From Alphaproteobacteria bacterium (GTDB lineage Bacteria; Pseudomonadota; Alphaproteobacteria; Rs-D84), in NCBI GenBank assembly GCA_017436325.1, contig JAFSDI010000022.1, forward strand, positions 1-37,228: a stretch of DNA of 37,228 nucleotides, written 5' to 3'. Shown here one piece after another: positions 24,161 through 32,546 of this stretch. The position numbers and the translations under genes are program-made. How positions within the stretch are numbered: the stretch's first letter is position 1; the number at the start of each line of letters is the position of its first letter. A model generated the notes under the pieces. That model was not told where the DNA came from, did not search any database, and saw only the letters and a list, made by a program, of their open reading frames with translations.

Positions 24161-25078
24161 ATGAAAAAGTTTAATCGTTCAAAACATAAAACTATGGGCA
24201 CGATGCCTGATGAATTGCGAAAATTAGTTGGTACTAATGATATGTCTGTTGCCACAGATGAATTTAATCAATATATGACGGCACTGGCAATAGACTTTCA
24301 TCGTCAATTGGCCGATGGTGTTGACAAGAAAGATATAAAGCTGGCACCATCACAGAAATTATTTGGATGTAACGTAAGCCTTGATTATATAGCCAGTGGT
24401 TCAATTGGTTCGGTATATAAACTGCAAATCGGTGATAATGTTTATGCGTTTAAAATAAATCGCGATTCATCACTTGGCGAATTGTCTGTTATTCCATTAC
24501 AAAAGCGTTCGCGTGGACTGGTAAATAAAAACTATTTTGCATCAGTCTTTGAATTTAATGGTCGAAAGTATTCATGGGCGCTGTCTGATTTTGTCGCAAA
24601 AGATTTTGAAAATAGTTTCAAAGTGGCAATGGAAAAACTTTATTATGCCTATATTACAAAGGGGCTTAATATAAGGGACAGCCATCCTAATAACTTCAAA
24701 AATGGAAAACTGATTGATATACCATCACTGACTATGCGTGACAATAAGGTTGATGATATAAAAAAACTAAATCGCACAGAACGAAATATTGTTCAACAAT
24801 TAGTTTACTATATCAAAACAAATAATTTGTCAGAATTTAAAAAATTAACAGCACTGACAGTGAAAAGTAATCCTTTGGTTATAAAATATATGTTTTTTGC
24901 AATGCAATATGCCAAAGGCGCAATGTTTTCTGGTGATAAAACAGATGTTTTTTCAGTTCGCTTGCGACAATTCGATTCTGTTATAAAAGACGCATGGCAT
25001 AATTGTAATAGCCATTCAAAACAATCGATGGATACAATAAAAATTCGTCAGTTATTAAACAAAAATACCAAACAATAA
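24161..25078 (+). CDS. Protein-kinase-like / phosphotransferase-fold protein
   Basis: 305 aa from the ATG at 24161. A kinase-like order of motifs is visible. The glycine loop is ASGSIGSVYKL (residues 78-88), a candidate ATP-binding Lys is at 98 (YAFKI), and the catalytic-loop-like IRDSHPNNF has Asp173 and Asn178. Asp186 in LIDIPSL would take the DFG position. The HPNN form resembles the HGDxHPGN loop of aminoglycoside/ABC1-type kinases more than classical Ser/Thr kinases. There is no signal peptide and no clear ribosome binding site. Its place right behind the secretion genes makes an effector role conceivable (inference). It has its own promoter and terminator. Confidence 0.6.
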   Translation: MKKFNRSKHKTMGTMPDELRKLVGTNDMSVATDEFNQYMTALAIDFHRQLADGVDKKDIKLAPSQKLFGCNVSLDYIASGSIGSVYKLQIGDNVYAFKINRDSSLGELSVIPLQKRSRGLVNKNYFASVFEFNGRKYSWALSDFVAKDFENSFKVAMEKLYYAYITKGLNIRDSHPNNFKNGKLIDIPSLTMRDNKVDDIKKLNRTERNIVQQLVYYIKTNNLSEFKKLTALTVKSNPLVIKYMFFAMQYAKGAMFSGDKTDVFSVRLRQFDSVIKDAWHNCNSHSKQSMDTIKIRQLLNKNTKQ

Positions 25079-25088
25079 TAAATCTGAA

Positions 25089-25113
25089 TCCCCAGTAAAA
25101 AACTGGGGTTTTG
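25089..25113 (+). terminator. Terminator of the kinase-like gene
   Basis: CCCCAGT (25090-25096), five A, ACTGGGG (25102-25108), then TTTTG. Confidence 0.8.
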
Positions 25114-25197
25114 TTCCTGTGGTTTTTATGTTTATTTTATGTCAGTATGTTTATTGCCAGAGAAAGAGAGAATACCCAAATACCACAGGTTATAAAA

Positions 25198-25785
25198 ATG
25201 ACAAAAAGTCTATTTTTATTTTTACCATTTGCAATGATTGCAAATAATGCGTTTGCCACTAAATCCAACATAGACGTAGCTATGAAAACACAAAATACCA
25301 CAGCCCCACGTGTTCTGGTTGCTTATTTTTCTATGTTGTACGGCAATACAGGTGATGTTGCGCGTGCGATAGTGTCAGAATCTGGCGGTGATATTTATCG
25401 CATAATGGTCGAAGAAGAATATCCTGATGACGATAAAGCGCGCAAAAAATTACTGACACAACAGGTCGAGCAAAATATATTCCCAGCACTAAGCGGGCCA
25501 GAACCAGAAATAGCAAAATATGATGTTATATTCATTGGGTCACCTGTTTGGGGGAATCATTTATCGCAACCGGTAAAGAGTTTTTTGCATAAATACGATT
25601 TGTCCAACAAAACTGTAATCCCATTTGTTTCACACAGTGGTGGTGGGCGCGGACACACTTTTTCTGATGTCGCGGATTTGTGTTCCGGTTGCACAGTTGA
25701 TACAGATGGTTGGTCTAGTTGGGGCGCTGGTCGTCAGCGTGGTATTGCCAAATGGGTAGAAAAAAAACTAGCACAGCACTATTGA
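25198..25785 (+). CDS. Exported flavodoxin-like protein
   Basis: 195 aa beginning with a signal peptide (MTKSLFLFLPFAMIANNAFA, cleavage about residue 20). The mature part follows the flavodoxin fold. It starts with strand RVLVAYFS and a phosphate-binding loop SMLYGNTGDVA (residues 45-55), one residue longer than the usual S-x-T-G-N-T. Next come YDVIFIGSPVWGNHLSQPVKSFL and the flavin loop SHSGGGRGHTFSDVA. Such proteins bind FMN and transfer electrons; periplasmic members are uncommon. The start at 25198 is chosen because it begins the signal peptide; the longer frame runs into the preceding terminator. A perfect terminator follows. Confidence 0.78.
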   Translation: MTKSLFLFLPFAMIANNAFATKSNIDVAMKTQNTTAPRVLVAYFSMLYGNTGDVARAIVSESGGDIYRIMVEEEYPDDDKARKKLLTQQVEQNIFPALSGPEPEIAKYDVIFIGSPVWGNHLSQPVKSFLHKYDLSNKTVIPFVSHSGGGRGHTFSDVADLCSGCTVDTDGWSSWGAGRQRGIAKWVEKKLAQHY

Positions 25786-25799
25786 ACCTCTTCCTTTCG

Positions 25800-25852
25800 T
25801 CAACCAAACAGCCCCATTGAACAAAAATTCCTTTGGGGCTTGGTTGATTTTT
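25800..25852 (+). terminator. Terminator of the flavodoxin-like gene
   Basis: TCAACCAA (25800-25807) pairs with TTGGTTGA (25840-25847), inside it GCCCCA with TGGGGC, followed by five T. Confidence 0.8.
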
Positions 25853-25873
25853 GATTCTGTTGTTATTATCTGT

Positions 25874-26359
25874 TTAAACATTTATTCCCAGCGAATGTTT
25901 TGCAAATTCGCCAATTATAAATGATACAATCGAAACGCTGATACAAACTGTCAGCATTTCAATAGTATGTCGCCAAAAAGAATGGTGATGGGAATTTCTG
26001 ATACACAAATTGCATATAAATATAACTGCGACAGCAACTGCAAATGACACCATCAGCGCAATACGTGTATTATTTAATATACAAAAAGGTAATATCAGAA
26101 AAATACATGTACCCATATATGCTGCACTGGTGGTAAAACCTGCATGAACAGCATATGGATTGTCATTGGTTTTTTCTGCTAAATAACACGATGCGCCCAT
26201 CGATAAACCCGCAGAAACAGATGCAATTACTGCAGATAAAATTATAAGTTTTTTATCCGCCAGCGCAAATGTTAAACCTGCAATCATCCCAGTAAGCGAC
26301 ACAATCGCATCGTGCATTCCCAATACAATTGCAGCAGCTGATTTATATCTTCTTGTCAT
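25874..26359 (-). CDS. VIT1/CCC1-family membrane protein (short)
   Basis: 161 aa with about four to five membrane segments. The N-terminal part AAIVLGMHDAIVSLTGMIAG and ASVSAGLSMGASCYLAEK follow the VIT1/CCC1 pattern of iron/manganese transporters (the usual G-x-x-D-x-x-V-S and S-M-x-x-x-x-Y-L motifs are recognisable). Known members are 220-240 aa and carry a cytoplasmic metal-binding loop after segment two; here that loop is nearly absent. The histidine group SHHHSFWRH lies before the last segment. Single gene, opposite to its neighbours. Transport of Fe or Mn is an inference from the family. Confidence 0.7.
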   Translation of the reverse strand: MTRRYKSAAAIVLGMHDAIVSLTGMIAGLTFALADKKLIILSAVIASVSAGLSMGASCYLAEKTNDNPYAVHAGFTTSAAYMGTCIFLILPFCILNNTRIALMVSFAVAVAVIFICNLCIRNSHHHSFWRHTIEMLTVCISVSIVSFIIGEFAKHSLGINV

Positions 26360-26430
26360 AACCGTATGATATATTTTTTTTATATTTTTATTCCACAGGA
26401 AACAATTGATAAAAACAGTGAAAATAGTTG

Positions 26431-26460
26431 TTAACTAAATATATTTTTTTATGATATAAT
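26431..26460 (+). promoter_or_regulatory. Promoter of the 768-aa exported protein
   Basis: TTAACT (26431-26436), 18 bases, TATAAT (26455-26460). The predicted start of transcription, near 26467, is only about seven bases before the ATG at 26474. Confidence 0.5.
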
Positions 26461-26473
26461 AGTATATAAAGGA

Positions 26474-28780
26474 ATGAGAAAACTACTGACTTGTTTTTTT
26501 GCGATAATGGTTTCATCGCCTGCTGTTTTTGCTGCAACAGGTGATTATTCACGTATAATCCCAAGTGATACGACAAATAAAGATACATCTGGGGCAACGC
26601 GTGTTTCTGGGCGACCGATGGTGACAAATGATACCGCGGGTCAAACCGTTGCTGCACGTACCGCATCTGGGGATGCGTTGCGTACAAATAATGTTTCTTC
26701 TGATGTTGTTCGCAGTACAGTTTCACGCGTTTTTACAGGTGCACAATCAAATGTGGCAGAACGTCCAAACAATAAAATTACACAGACACGCGGTGCGATT
26801 TCGCGTTCGCGCGGTATCGCAACAGATGCACAAACTGGATTGGCGGCGGCAGTTAACACGGTTGGGCGTAATCAGCGTGTAAAAGATGCCAGCATAAACA
26901 GTAATCCTGCGGTTCGCCGTGCTGGGTTGGTCTTGCGCCCTTCTACGGCAGAGGTTGGCGGCCGTGCAACAATTGGCGATACAGGTATTCAGACCGGTTC
27001 GAATATAGATGAAGAAATTCGTCGTGTTCAGTCGCGCGCGTTGTTTGGTGAAAAAAGAATAGAACCAACCGCAGAATCAATTGTAATAGCCGCAGAAAAA
27101 CTTGAACAAACTGCAGTCCTTAACAAATCTTGCCAAGAACAATATAATGAGTGTATGGATCAGTTTTGTGCGGTTGTTGACGCAAATCAAAAGCGCTGTT
27201 CTTGTTCCGCAAATTTGGCAAACTATATTAAATCTGAACAGGCTGTTAAAGATGCAAATGCAGAACTGAATGAGGTCGCACAACGTATTCGATATGTCGG
27301 TTTGTCTGCAGATGAAATTCGCGCCATTATGGAAGAGACAGAGGCAGAAGAAGCATTGTCTTCGACAAAGGACACATCTGAAAATCGTTCACTGTTGGAA
27401 CAAATAGAAGATATGATACGTGACCCTGTTGCATCAAATGCAAATTATTCTGAACAGGATACTTTTGGTTTGGATATGGATTTGGACTTTTCATCAGATG
27501 ACGGCGATTTATTTAATCTGGATTTCTTGACCGGCAGCGGTGGCAGCAGTATGGCAAATCTGCGTGGGGCTGAGTTATACAAAGCCGCCAAAAAGCGTTG
27601 TAATACTGTTCTGAACCAGTGCAAGGAAGCAGGCGCAACATCAACGCAAATCACAGGTAATTACGATTTAGCAATTGACAAGGATTGTATCGCATATGAA
27701 CAAGGTCTGGTAAAAATGAATGACACATTGTTATCAAATGTTCGCAGCGCAAATCGTATGTTACAAAAAGCACGTCTGGCAGTACTGCAAAACAAAAATC
27801 AATATGATGCCAAGGGATGTATCGCAGCATTGGAAACGTGCGTAACTGATGATATGGTTTGTGGCGAAAATTACTTTAAATGTGTCGACCCAACAAAACA
27901 GTATATTGATGAAAATGGTCAGGTTGTCTTAGGACAAAAAATTTCAAATATTCTGGATTTTATGAAAAATTATAATAACGCATCAATAACGTCCGGATTC
28001 CTGGGCGATGTATACGAACAACAGAATATAAACGAAACTGCTTGTAAGGCTGAAACAACAGATGCTGAAGGAAATCAGAAATTAGGCAATAATGGGGCGT
28101 GCGTTGTAAAGTATTTACTGACTAAAATCGGAACAAAACCACGTGTCACTGATGAAGGTTTGTGTCGTGCAGTATTAGAAAAATGCCAATACTATACTTA
28201 TGACGCTAATCAGAATTACAAGCCATATAATGATGTTGTTGTAAATTATATTCAGCGCGCAATGACAAATATTCGCGCAGCACAACAAAATATAATTCAC
28301 GAATATGCGTCAACCTGTATCCAAGATGTTGCAAATTGCTATAACCAACAAATGTCACAGGTAAATTCGTGGTCTGCAAATGCGAATGTAGACAGTATTG
28401 CTGCGATTATGCGTGGTGCATGTCGTAATGTTGCGTTAACCTGTGCATACGCAGTGTTTTATCAAGCTGAGCCTGAGAAGGATGAAAGTGGTAACATCGT
28501 GAATAAGTTTTGTGAGGACGAAAGTGATTGCATAAACGATATTTCGGTAATATTTTATCAATCATTGTTATGTCCTGCAAATTCAACATATCAAACCACT
28601 GCGACTGCGTGTAGTGGTACGCAATGCGTTAACGAAAAATGCATATGTAACAGCAATTATGAACCATGGAATTCGCAATGCATGCCAATATGTGGCACTG
28701 ATGAAACAAGAAGTAGCACAGGGACATGTGTTTGCAAGACAGGCTTTACAAAGGTTAACGGTGTTTGCACTGCTGATTAA
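26474..28780 (+). CDS. Large exported cysteine-rich protein, family not recognised
   Basis: 768 aa. A signal peptide ends at about residue 20 (MVSSPAVFA). Residues 21-200 are Thr/Arg/Asn-rich and probably disordered. From Cys220 there are many regularly placed cysteines, for example CQEQYNECMDQFC and CSCS, with helical segments between. The last 50 residues (from Cys718) have an EGF-like spacing with CICNSNYEPWNSQC and CVCKTGFTKVNGVC. The cysteine content suggests disulfides in the periplasm or at the surface. It is separate from, but near, the type IV secretion genes. Function unknown; a surface or adhesin-like role is inference. No terminator precedes the next gene, 18 bases on. Confidence 0.75.
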   Translation: MRKLLTCFFAIMVSSPAVFAATGDYSRIIPSDTTNKDTSGATRVSGRPMVTNDTAGQTVAARTASGDALRTNNVSSDVVRSTVSRVFTGAQSNVAERPNNKITQTRGAISRSRGIATDAQTGLAAAVNTVGRNQRVKDASINSNPAVRRAGLVLRPSTAEVGGRATIGDTGIQTGSNIDEEIRRVQSRALFGEKRIEPTAESIVIAAEKLEQTAVLNKSCQEQYNECMDQFCAVVDANQKRCSCSANLANYIKSEQAVKDANAELNEVAQRIRYVGLSADEIRAIMEETEAEEALSSTKDTSENRSLLEQIEDMIRDPVASNANYSEQDTFGLDMDLDFSSDDGDLFNLDFLTGSGGSSMANLRGAELYKAAKKRCNTVLNQCKEAGATSTQITGNYDLAIDKDCIAYEQGLVKMNDTLLSNVRSANRMLQKARLAVLQNKNQYDAKGCIAALETCVTDDMVCGENYFKCVDPTKQYIDENGQVVLGQKISNILDFMKNYNNASITSGFLGDVYEQQNINETACKAETTDAEGNQKLGNNGACVVKYLLTKIGTKPRVTDEGLCRAVLEKCQYYTYDANQNYKPYNDVVVNYIQRAMTNIRAAQQNIIHEYASTCIQDVANCYNQQMSQVNSWSANANVDSIAAIMRGACRNVALTCAYAVFYQAEPEKDESGNIVNKFCEDESDCINDISVIFYQSLLCPANSTYQTTATACSGTQCVNEKCICNSNYEPWNSQCMPICGTDETRSSTGTCVCKTGFTKVNGVCTAD

Positions 28781-28798
28781 CAGTTAAGGGTATAGATT

Positions 28799-29692
28799 AT
28801 GTCACCAGAATTTAGGTCTTTATTAGATACAATGAGGCCGGAAAAAATGCGTACAATCGCACTGGCATCAGCGATTGATGCAGCGGCGTTACGGTCTTTG
28901 TCAACGGCATATGAAATGGGGTTTGCGCGTGCCATATTGTGTGGCGATGAATCTGAAATAAAGTCAGTTGCCCAGAAAAATAATATCGATATATCTGCAT
29001 TTGAAATTGTGCATTGTGCAGATGAATTGTCATCTGCGCAGATGGCTGTGTCATTGGTGCGTGATGGCCGTGCAGATATTTTAATGAAGGGTCTGATTCA
29101 TACGGCGGATATTCTACGCGCCGTGCTAAATCGTGAGACAGGCATTCGTGGCGATGGTATATTGTCGCACGTATCTGTGTTATATTCGCCATCACGCAAC
29201 AAACGTTTTTTTATGACTGACATCGCGATGGTTATGTATCCGGATTTAGCAACCAAGGTCAATTTGATAAAAAATGCGGTATTATTTGCACGTAATATGG
29301 GATGCGATATGCCACGTGTTGCGACACTGTGTGCGGTCGAAACACTGAATCCGGCAATGCAAGCAACCGTTGATGCGACAGAATTATACGAAATGAATGT
29401 TCGTGGCGAAATAAGCGGATGCACCATTTCTGGACCAATGGCATTTGATGTCGCAGTGTCAAGTGATGCAGCAGTGGCCAAGGGTATCGTTAACCCTGTT
29501 GCAGGCAATGCAGATATCCTGTTATTTGATAATATAGAGGCAGGAAACAACACACTGAAATCAATGGTACAATTTGGAGATTGGATTTTCGGTGGTGTGA
29601 TAATGGGGGCAAAGGTGCCAATTGTTGTGAATTCGCGTTCCGATTCGGATATATCAAAGTTATTTTCAATTGCCTGTGCATGTAAAATGTAA
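28799..29692 (+). CDS. Phosphate acetyl/butyryltransferase family protein
   Basis: 297 aa of the PTA/PTB family, which interconverts acyl-CoA plus phosphate with acyl-phosphate plus CoA. Recognised by the N-terminal RTIALASAIDAAALRSL, DILMKGLIHTADILRAVLNR, LYSPSRNKRFFMTDIAMVMYPD and VAVSSDAAVAKGI. Length fits phosphate butyryltransferase (Ptb, about 300) better than bacterial Pta; the acyl chain used cannot be told. No acetate or butyrate kinase is in the window. AAGGGTATAG lies before the ATG. It may be co-transcribed with the preceding exported protein, and ends at a terminator. Confidence 0.85.
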   Translation: MSPEFRSLLDTMRPEKMRTIALASAIDAAALRSLSTAYEMGFARAILCGDESEIKSVAQKNNIDISAFEIVHCADELSSAQMAVSLVRDGRADILMKGLIHTADILRAVLNRETGIRGDGILSHVSVLYSPSRNKRFFMTDIAMVMYPDLATKVNLIKNAVLFARNMGCDMPRVATLCAVETLNPAMQATVDATELYEMNVRGEISGCTISGPMAFDVAVSSDAAVAKGIVNPVAGNADILLFDNIEAGNNTLKSMVQFGDWIFGGVIMGAKVPIVVNSRSDSDISKLFSIACACKM

Positions 29693-29719
29693 AAAATCGG
29701 TATGTGTGCCGATTTTTTT
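29692..29719 (+). terminator. Terminator after the ptb-like gene
   Basis: AATCGG (29695-29700) pairs with CCGATT (29709-29714) around TATGTGTG, flanked by A and followed by T. Confidence 0.75.
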
Positions 29720-29786
29720 CTTGCAATTATGGCCGTCATGCCCCACAATCTTTTAGCATTTTTAACTCTACATAAAAGGAGAACTA

Positions 29787-32447
29787 ATGAGCAATAAATG
29801 GGTATATACCTTTGGTAATGGTCAGGCCGAAGGTCAGGCAGACATGAAAAATCTGCTTGGGGGCAAGGGTGCAAACTTGGCCGAAATGAACTTGGTTGGT
29901 CTGCCTGTTCCTGCGGGCTTTACTGTGACAACCGATGTTTGTAAATATTACTATGAAAATAACCAGACATATCCATCTGATTTAATGGATCAAGTGCGTT
30001 CCGGTATCGCGCATGTCGAATCAATTATGGGTAAAAAATTCGCAGATACAGAAAATCCATTGTTGGTATCTGTACGTTCTGGGGCACGTGTGTCTATGCC
30101 AGGTATGATGGACACTGTATTAAATCTGGGCTTGAATGACGAAACAGTTCAGGCATTGGCAAAAATTTCCGGTAACGAACGTTTTGCATATGATTCATAT
30201 CGCCGCTTTATCATGATGTTCAGTGAAGTCGTTATGGGCGCAGATATTGATTTGTTTGAACACACATTAGAACGTATGAAAGAGGACAAGGGTTATAAAC
30301 TGGATACAGAATTGACAGCAGATGATTTGAAAGACTTGGTCGAAAAATTCAAAGAAATCGGTGTTAAAATTGGTAAAGTTTTCCCGCAAGACCCATGGAA
30401 ACAATTAGAAATGGGTATTGGGGCAGTGTTCGGTTCTTGGATGAGCAAAAAGGCCATCACATATCGTAAATTAAACAATATCCCTGCTGATTGGGGTACC
30501 GCTGTAAACGTTCAAGCAATGGTATTCGGTAATTCTGGCGATGATTCAGCAACCGGCGTATGCTTTAGCCGTGACCCAGCCACAGGTGAAAATAAATACT
30601 ATGGTGAATACTTGATTAATGCACAAGGCGAAGACGTTGTCGCAGGTATTCGTACCCCACAACCAATGAGCAAGGATGATTCTGGTCGCCTGTCATTAGA
30701 AGAAGCAATGCCAGCAGTCTATGCGGAACTGTGCGATGTTCGTGAAAAACTGGAAAAGCATTATAAAGATATGCAGGATATGGAATTCACAATCGAACAT
30801 GGTAAATTGTGGATGCTGCAGTGCCGTAATGGTAAACGTACAGCCGCCGCAGCAGTCCGTATGGCAGTCGAAATGGTCGAAGAAGGTTTATTAACCAAAG
30901 AAGAAGCAATCTTGCGCGTTGGTGCAGATCAACTTGACCACTTATTGCACCCAATGCTGGATCCAAAGGCAGAAAAAAAAGTTATCGCAACAGGTCTGCC
31001 TGCGTCACCAGGTGCCGCAGTTGGTCAGGCTGTATTTAATGCCGAAGATGCAGAACGCTGGGCCGCCGAAGGTAAAAAAGTGATGCTAATCCGTATCGAA
31101 ACATCCCCAGAAGATATCGCAGGTATGAACGCCGCACAGGGTGTTATTACTGCACGCGGCGGTATGACATCACACGCAGCAGTTGTGGCACGCGGTATGG
31201 GTACACCATGTGTGTCTGGTTCACCTGATATCAAAATTGACTATGAATCCAAGACCTTGAAAACAACATCTGGTGTTGTTATTAACGAAGGCGATTGGAT
31301 TTCAATTGATGGTGCCAAGGGACAAATTATCGAAGGTAAAATCCCAACTGTATCTGTTGAATTAACTGGTAACTTTGGTACATTGATGGAATGGGTTGAC
31401 CAGATTAAAACACTGACGGTCAAGGCAAATGCAGAAACACCAAAAGATGCAAAACAGGCCCGTGACTTTGGTGCAGAAGGTATCGGTTTGGCACGCACAG
31501 AACATATGTTCTTTGACCCATCCCGTATTCAAGATATGCGCGAAATGATTTTGGCAGAAGATGAAGCAGGTCGCCGCGCTGCGTTGGCAAAACTGTTGCC
31601 ATATCAAAAGGCTGACTTTATCGAACTGTTCAAGATTATGGATGGTCTGCCGGTCACAATTCGTTTGATTGACCCACCGTTGCATGAATTCTTGCCACAC
31701 ACAGATGCAGAAATCGAAGAATTGGCTGCACATATTGGCAAATCTGTTGAATTCATTAAACAGCGCGCAGAACAATTGCACGAACAGAATCCAATGTTGG
31801 GACATCGTGGTTGCCGTTTGGCAATTACATACCCAGAAATCTGCGAAATGCAGACTCGCGCAATTCTGTCCGCCGCGTTAGAGGTTAAAAAGGCCGGTGT
31901 TAAGGTATTCCCAGAAATTGAAGTGCCACTGGTTGGTTCTAAGAAGGAAGTGGATATCGTCAAGGCAGTTATTGATGCCACAGCCCAATCATTGTTCGCA
32001 GAAACAGGTGAAACTGTTGAATACACTGTTGGTTCAATGATTGAATTGCCACGTGCAGCAGTTTTGGCAAATGAAATCGCAGAATCTTGTGAATTCTTTG
32101 AATTTGGAACAAACGACCTGACCCAGACAACATTGGGTATGTCACGTGACGATACAGCCAAAATCTTGGACGAATATCGTGCCCGTGGTGTATATGTCGC
32201 AGATCCATTTGCATCTGTTGACCAATTGGGTGTTGGATTGTTAATCAAAGACGCTGTTAAGAAAGCTCGTGATACCAAGGGTGAACATATCCACCTGGGG
32301 GTATGCGGTGAACACGGCGGCGACCCAGAATCAATTGCATTCTTTCACAAGTGTGGATTTAATTCGGTATCATGCAGCCCATTCCGCGTGCCAATTGCAC
32401 GCCTTGCAGCTGCCCAGGCCGCAGTTAAGTTCCCACGTCAGAACTAA
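29787..32447 (+). CDS. ppdK: Pyruvate, phosphate dikinase
   Basis: 886 aa, the usual length. It interconverts pyruvate, ATP and Pi with PEP, AMP and PPi. All parts are present: the ATP-grasp N-terminal domain (LLGGKGANLAEM), the phosphohistidine domain with His463 in GGMTSHAAVVARGMG, and the PEP/pyruvate barrel with ARTEHMFF and Cys840 in GVCGEHGGDP. AAAGGAG precedes the ATG. It can run glycolysis with PPi or make PEP from pyruvate. With pyruvate kinase in the same genome it suggests flexible control of this node, as in many fermentative gut bacteria. Single gene with terminator. Confidence 0.97.
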   Translation: MSNKWVYTFGNGQAEGQADMKNLLGGKGANLAEMNLVGLPVPAGFTVTTDVCKYYYENNQTYPSDLMDQVRSGIAHVESIMGKKFADTENPLLVSVRSGARVSMPGMMDTVLNLGLNDETVQALAKISGNERFAYDSYRRFIMMFSEVVMGADIDLFEHTLERMKEDKGYKLDTELTADDLKDLVEKFKEIGVKIGKVFPQDPWKQLEMGIGAVFGSWMSKKAITYRKLNNIPADWGTAVNVQAMVFGNSGDDSATGVCFSRDPATGENKYYGEYLINAQGEDVVAGIRTPQPMSKDDSGRLSLEEAMPAVYAELCDVREKLEKHYKDMQDMEFTIEHGKLWMLQCRNGKRTAAAAVRMAVEMVEEGLLTKEEAILRVGADQLDHLLHPMLDPKAEKKVIATGLPASPGAAVGQAVFNAEDAERWAAEGKKVMLIRIETSPEDIAGMNAAQGVITARGGMTSHAAVVARGMGTPCVSGSPDIKIDYESKTLKTTSGVVINEGDWISIDGAKGQIIEGKIPTVSVELTGNFGTLMEWVDQIKTLTVKANAETPKDAKQARDFGAEGIGLARTEHMFFDPSRIQDMREMILAEDEAGRRAALAKLLPYQKADFIELFKIMDGLPVTIRLIDPPLHEFLPHTDAEIEELAAHIGKSVEFIKQRAEQLHEQNPMLGHRGCRLAITYPEICEMQTRAILSAALEVKKAGVKVFPEIEVPLVGSKKEVDIVKAVIDATAQSLFAETGETVEYTVGSMIELPRAAVLANEIAESCEFFEFGTNDLTQTTLGMSRDDTAKILDEYRARGVYVADPFASVDQLGVGLLIKDAVKKARDTKGEHIHLGVCGEHGGDPESIAFFHKCGFNSVSCSPFRVPIARLAAAQAAVKFPRQN

Positions 32448-32460
32448 AAAAAAGAAAAAC

Positions 32461-32493
32461 AAATCCCCCAGATTAAACTGGGGGATTTTTATT
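32461..32493 (+). terminator. Terminator of ppdK
   Basis: AATCCCCCAG (32462-32471) pairs with CTGGGGGATT (32478-32487) around ATTAAA, followed by T-rich sequence. Confidence 0.85.
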
Positions 32494-32520
32494 GTTTTCT
32501 GTCGTATTATATGTTAAAAT
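32492..32520 (+). promoter_or_regulatory. Promoter of the coiled-coil protein gene
   Basis: TTGTTT (32492-32497), 17 bases, TAAAAT (32515-32520), 27 bases before the GTG start. Confidence 0.5.
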
Positions 32521-32546
32521 TATTGATGATATTATAGGGTAAGAGA

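Noticed and set aside
29098..29874. 258-codon minus-strand frame opposite the ptb-like gene
   Set aside because: It overlaps both the ptb-like gene and the start of ppdK on the other strand and shows no protein-like motif.
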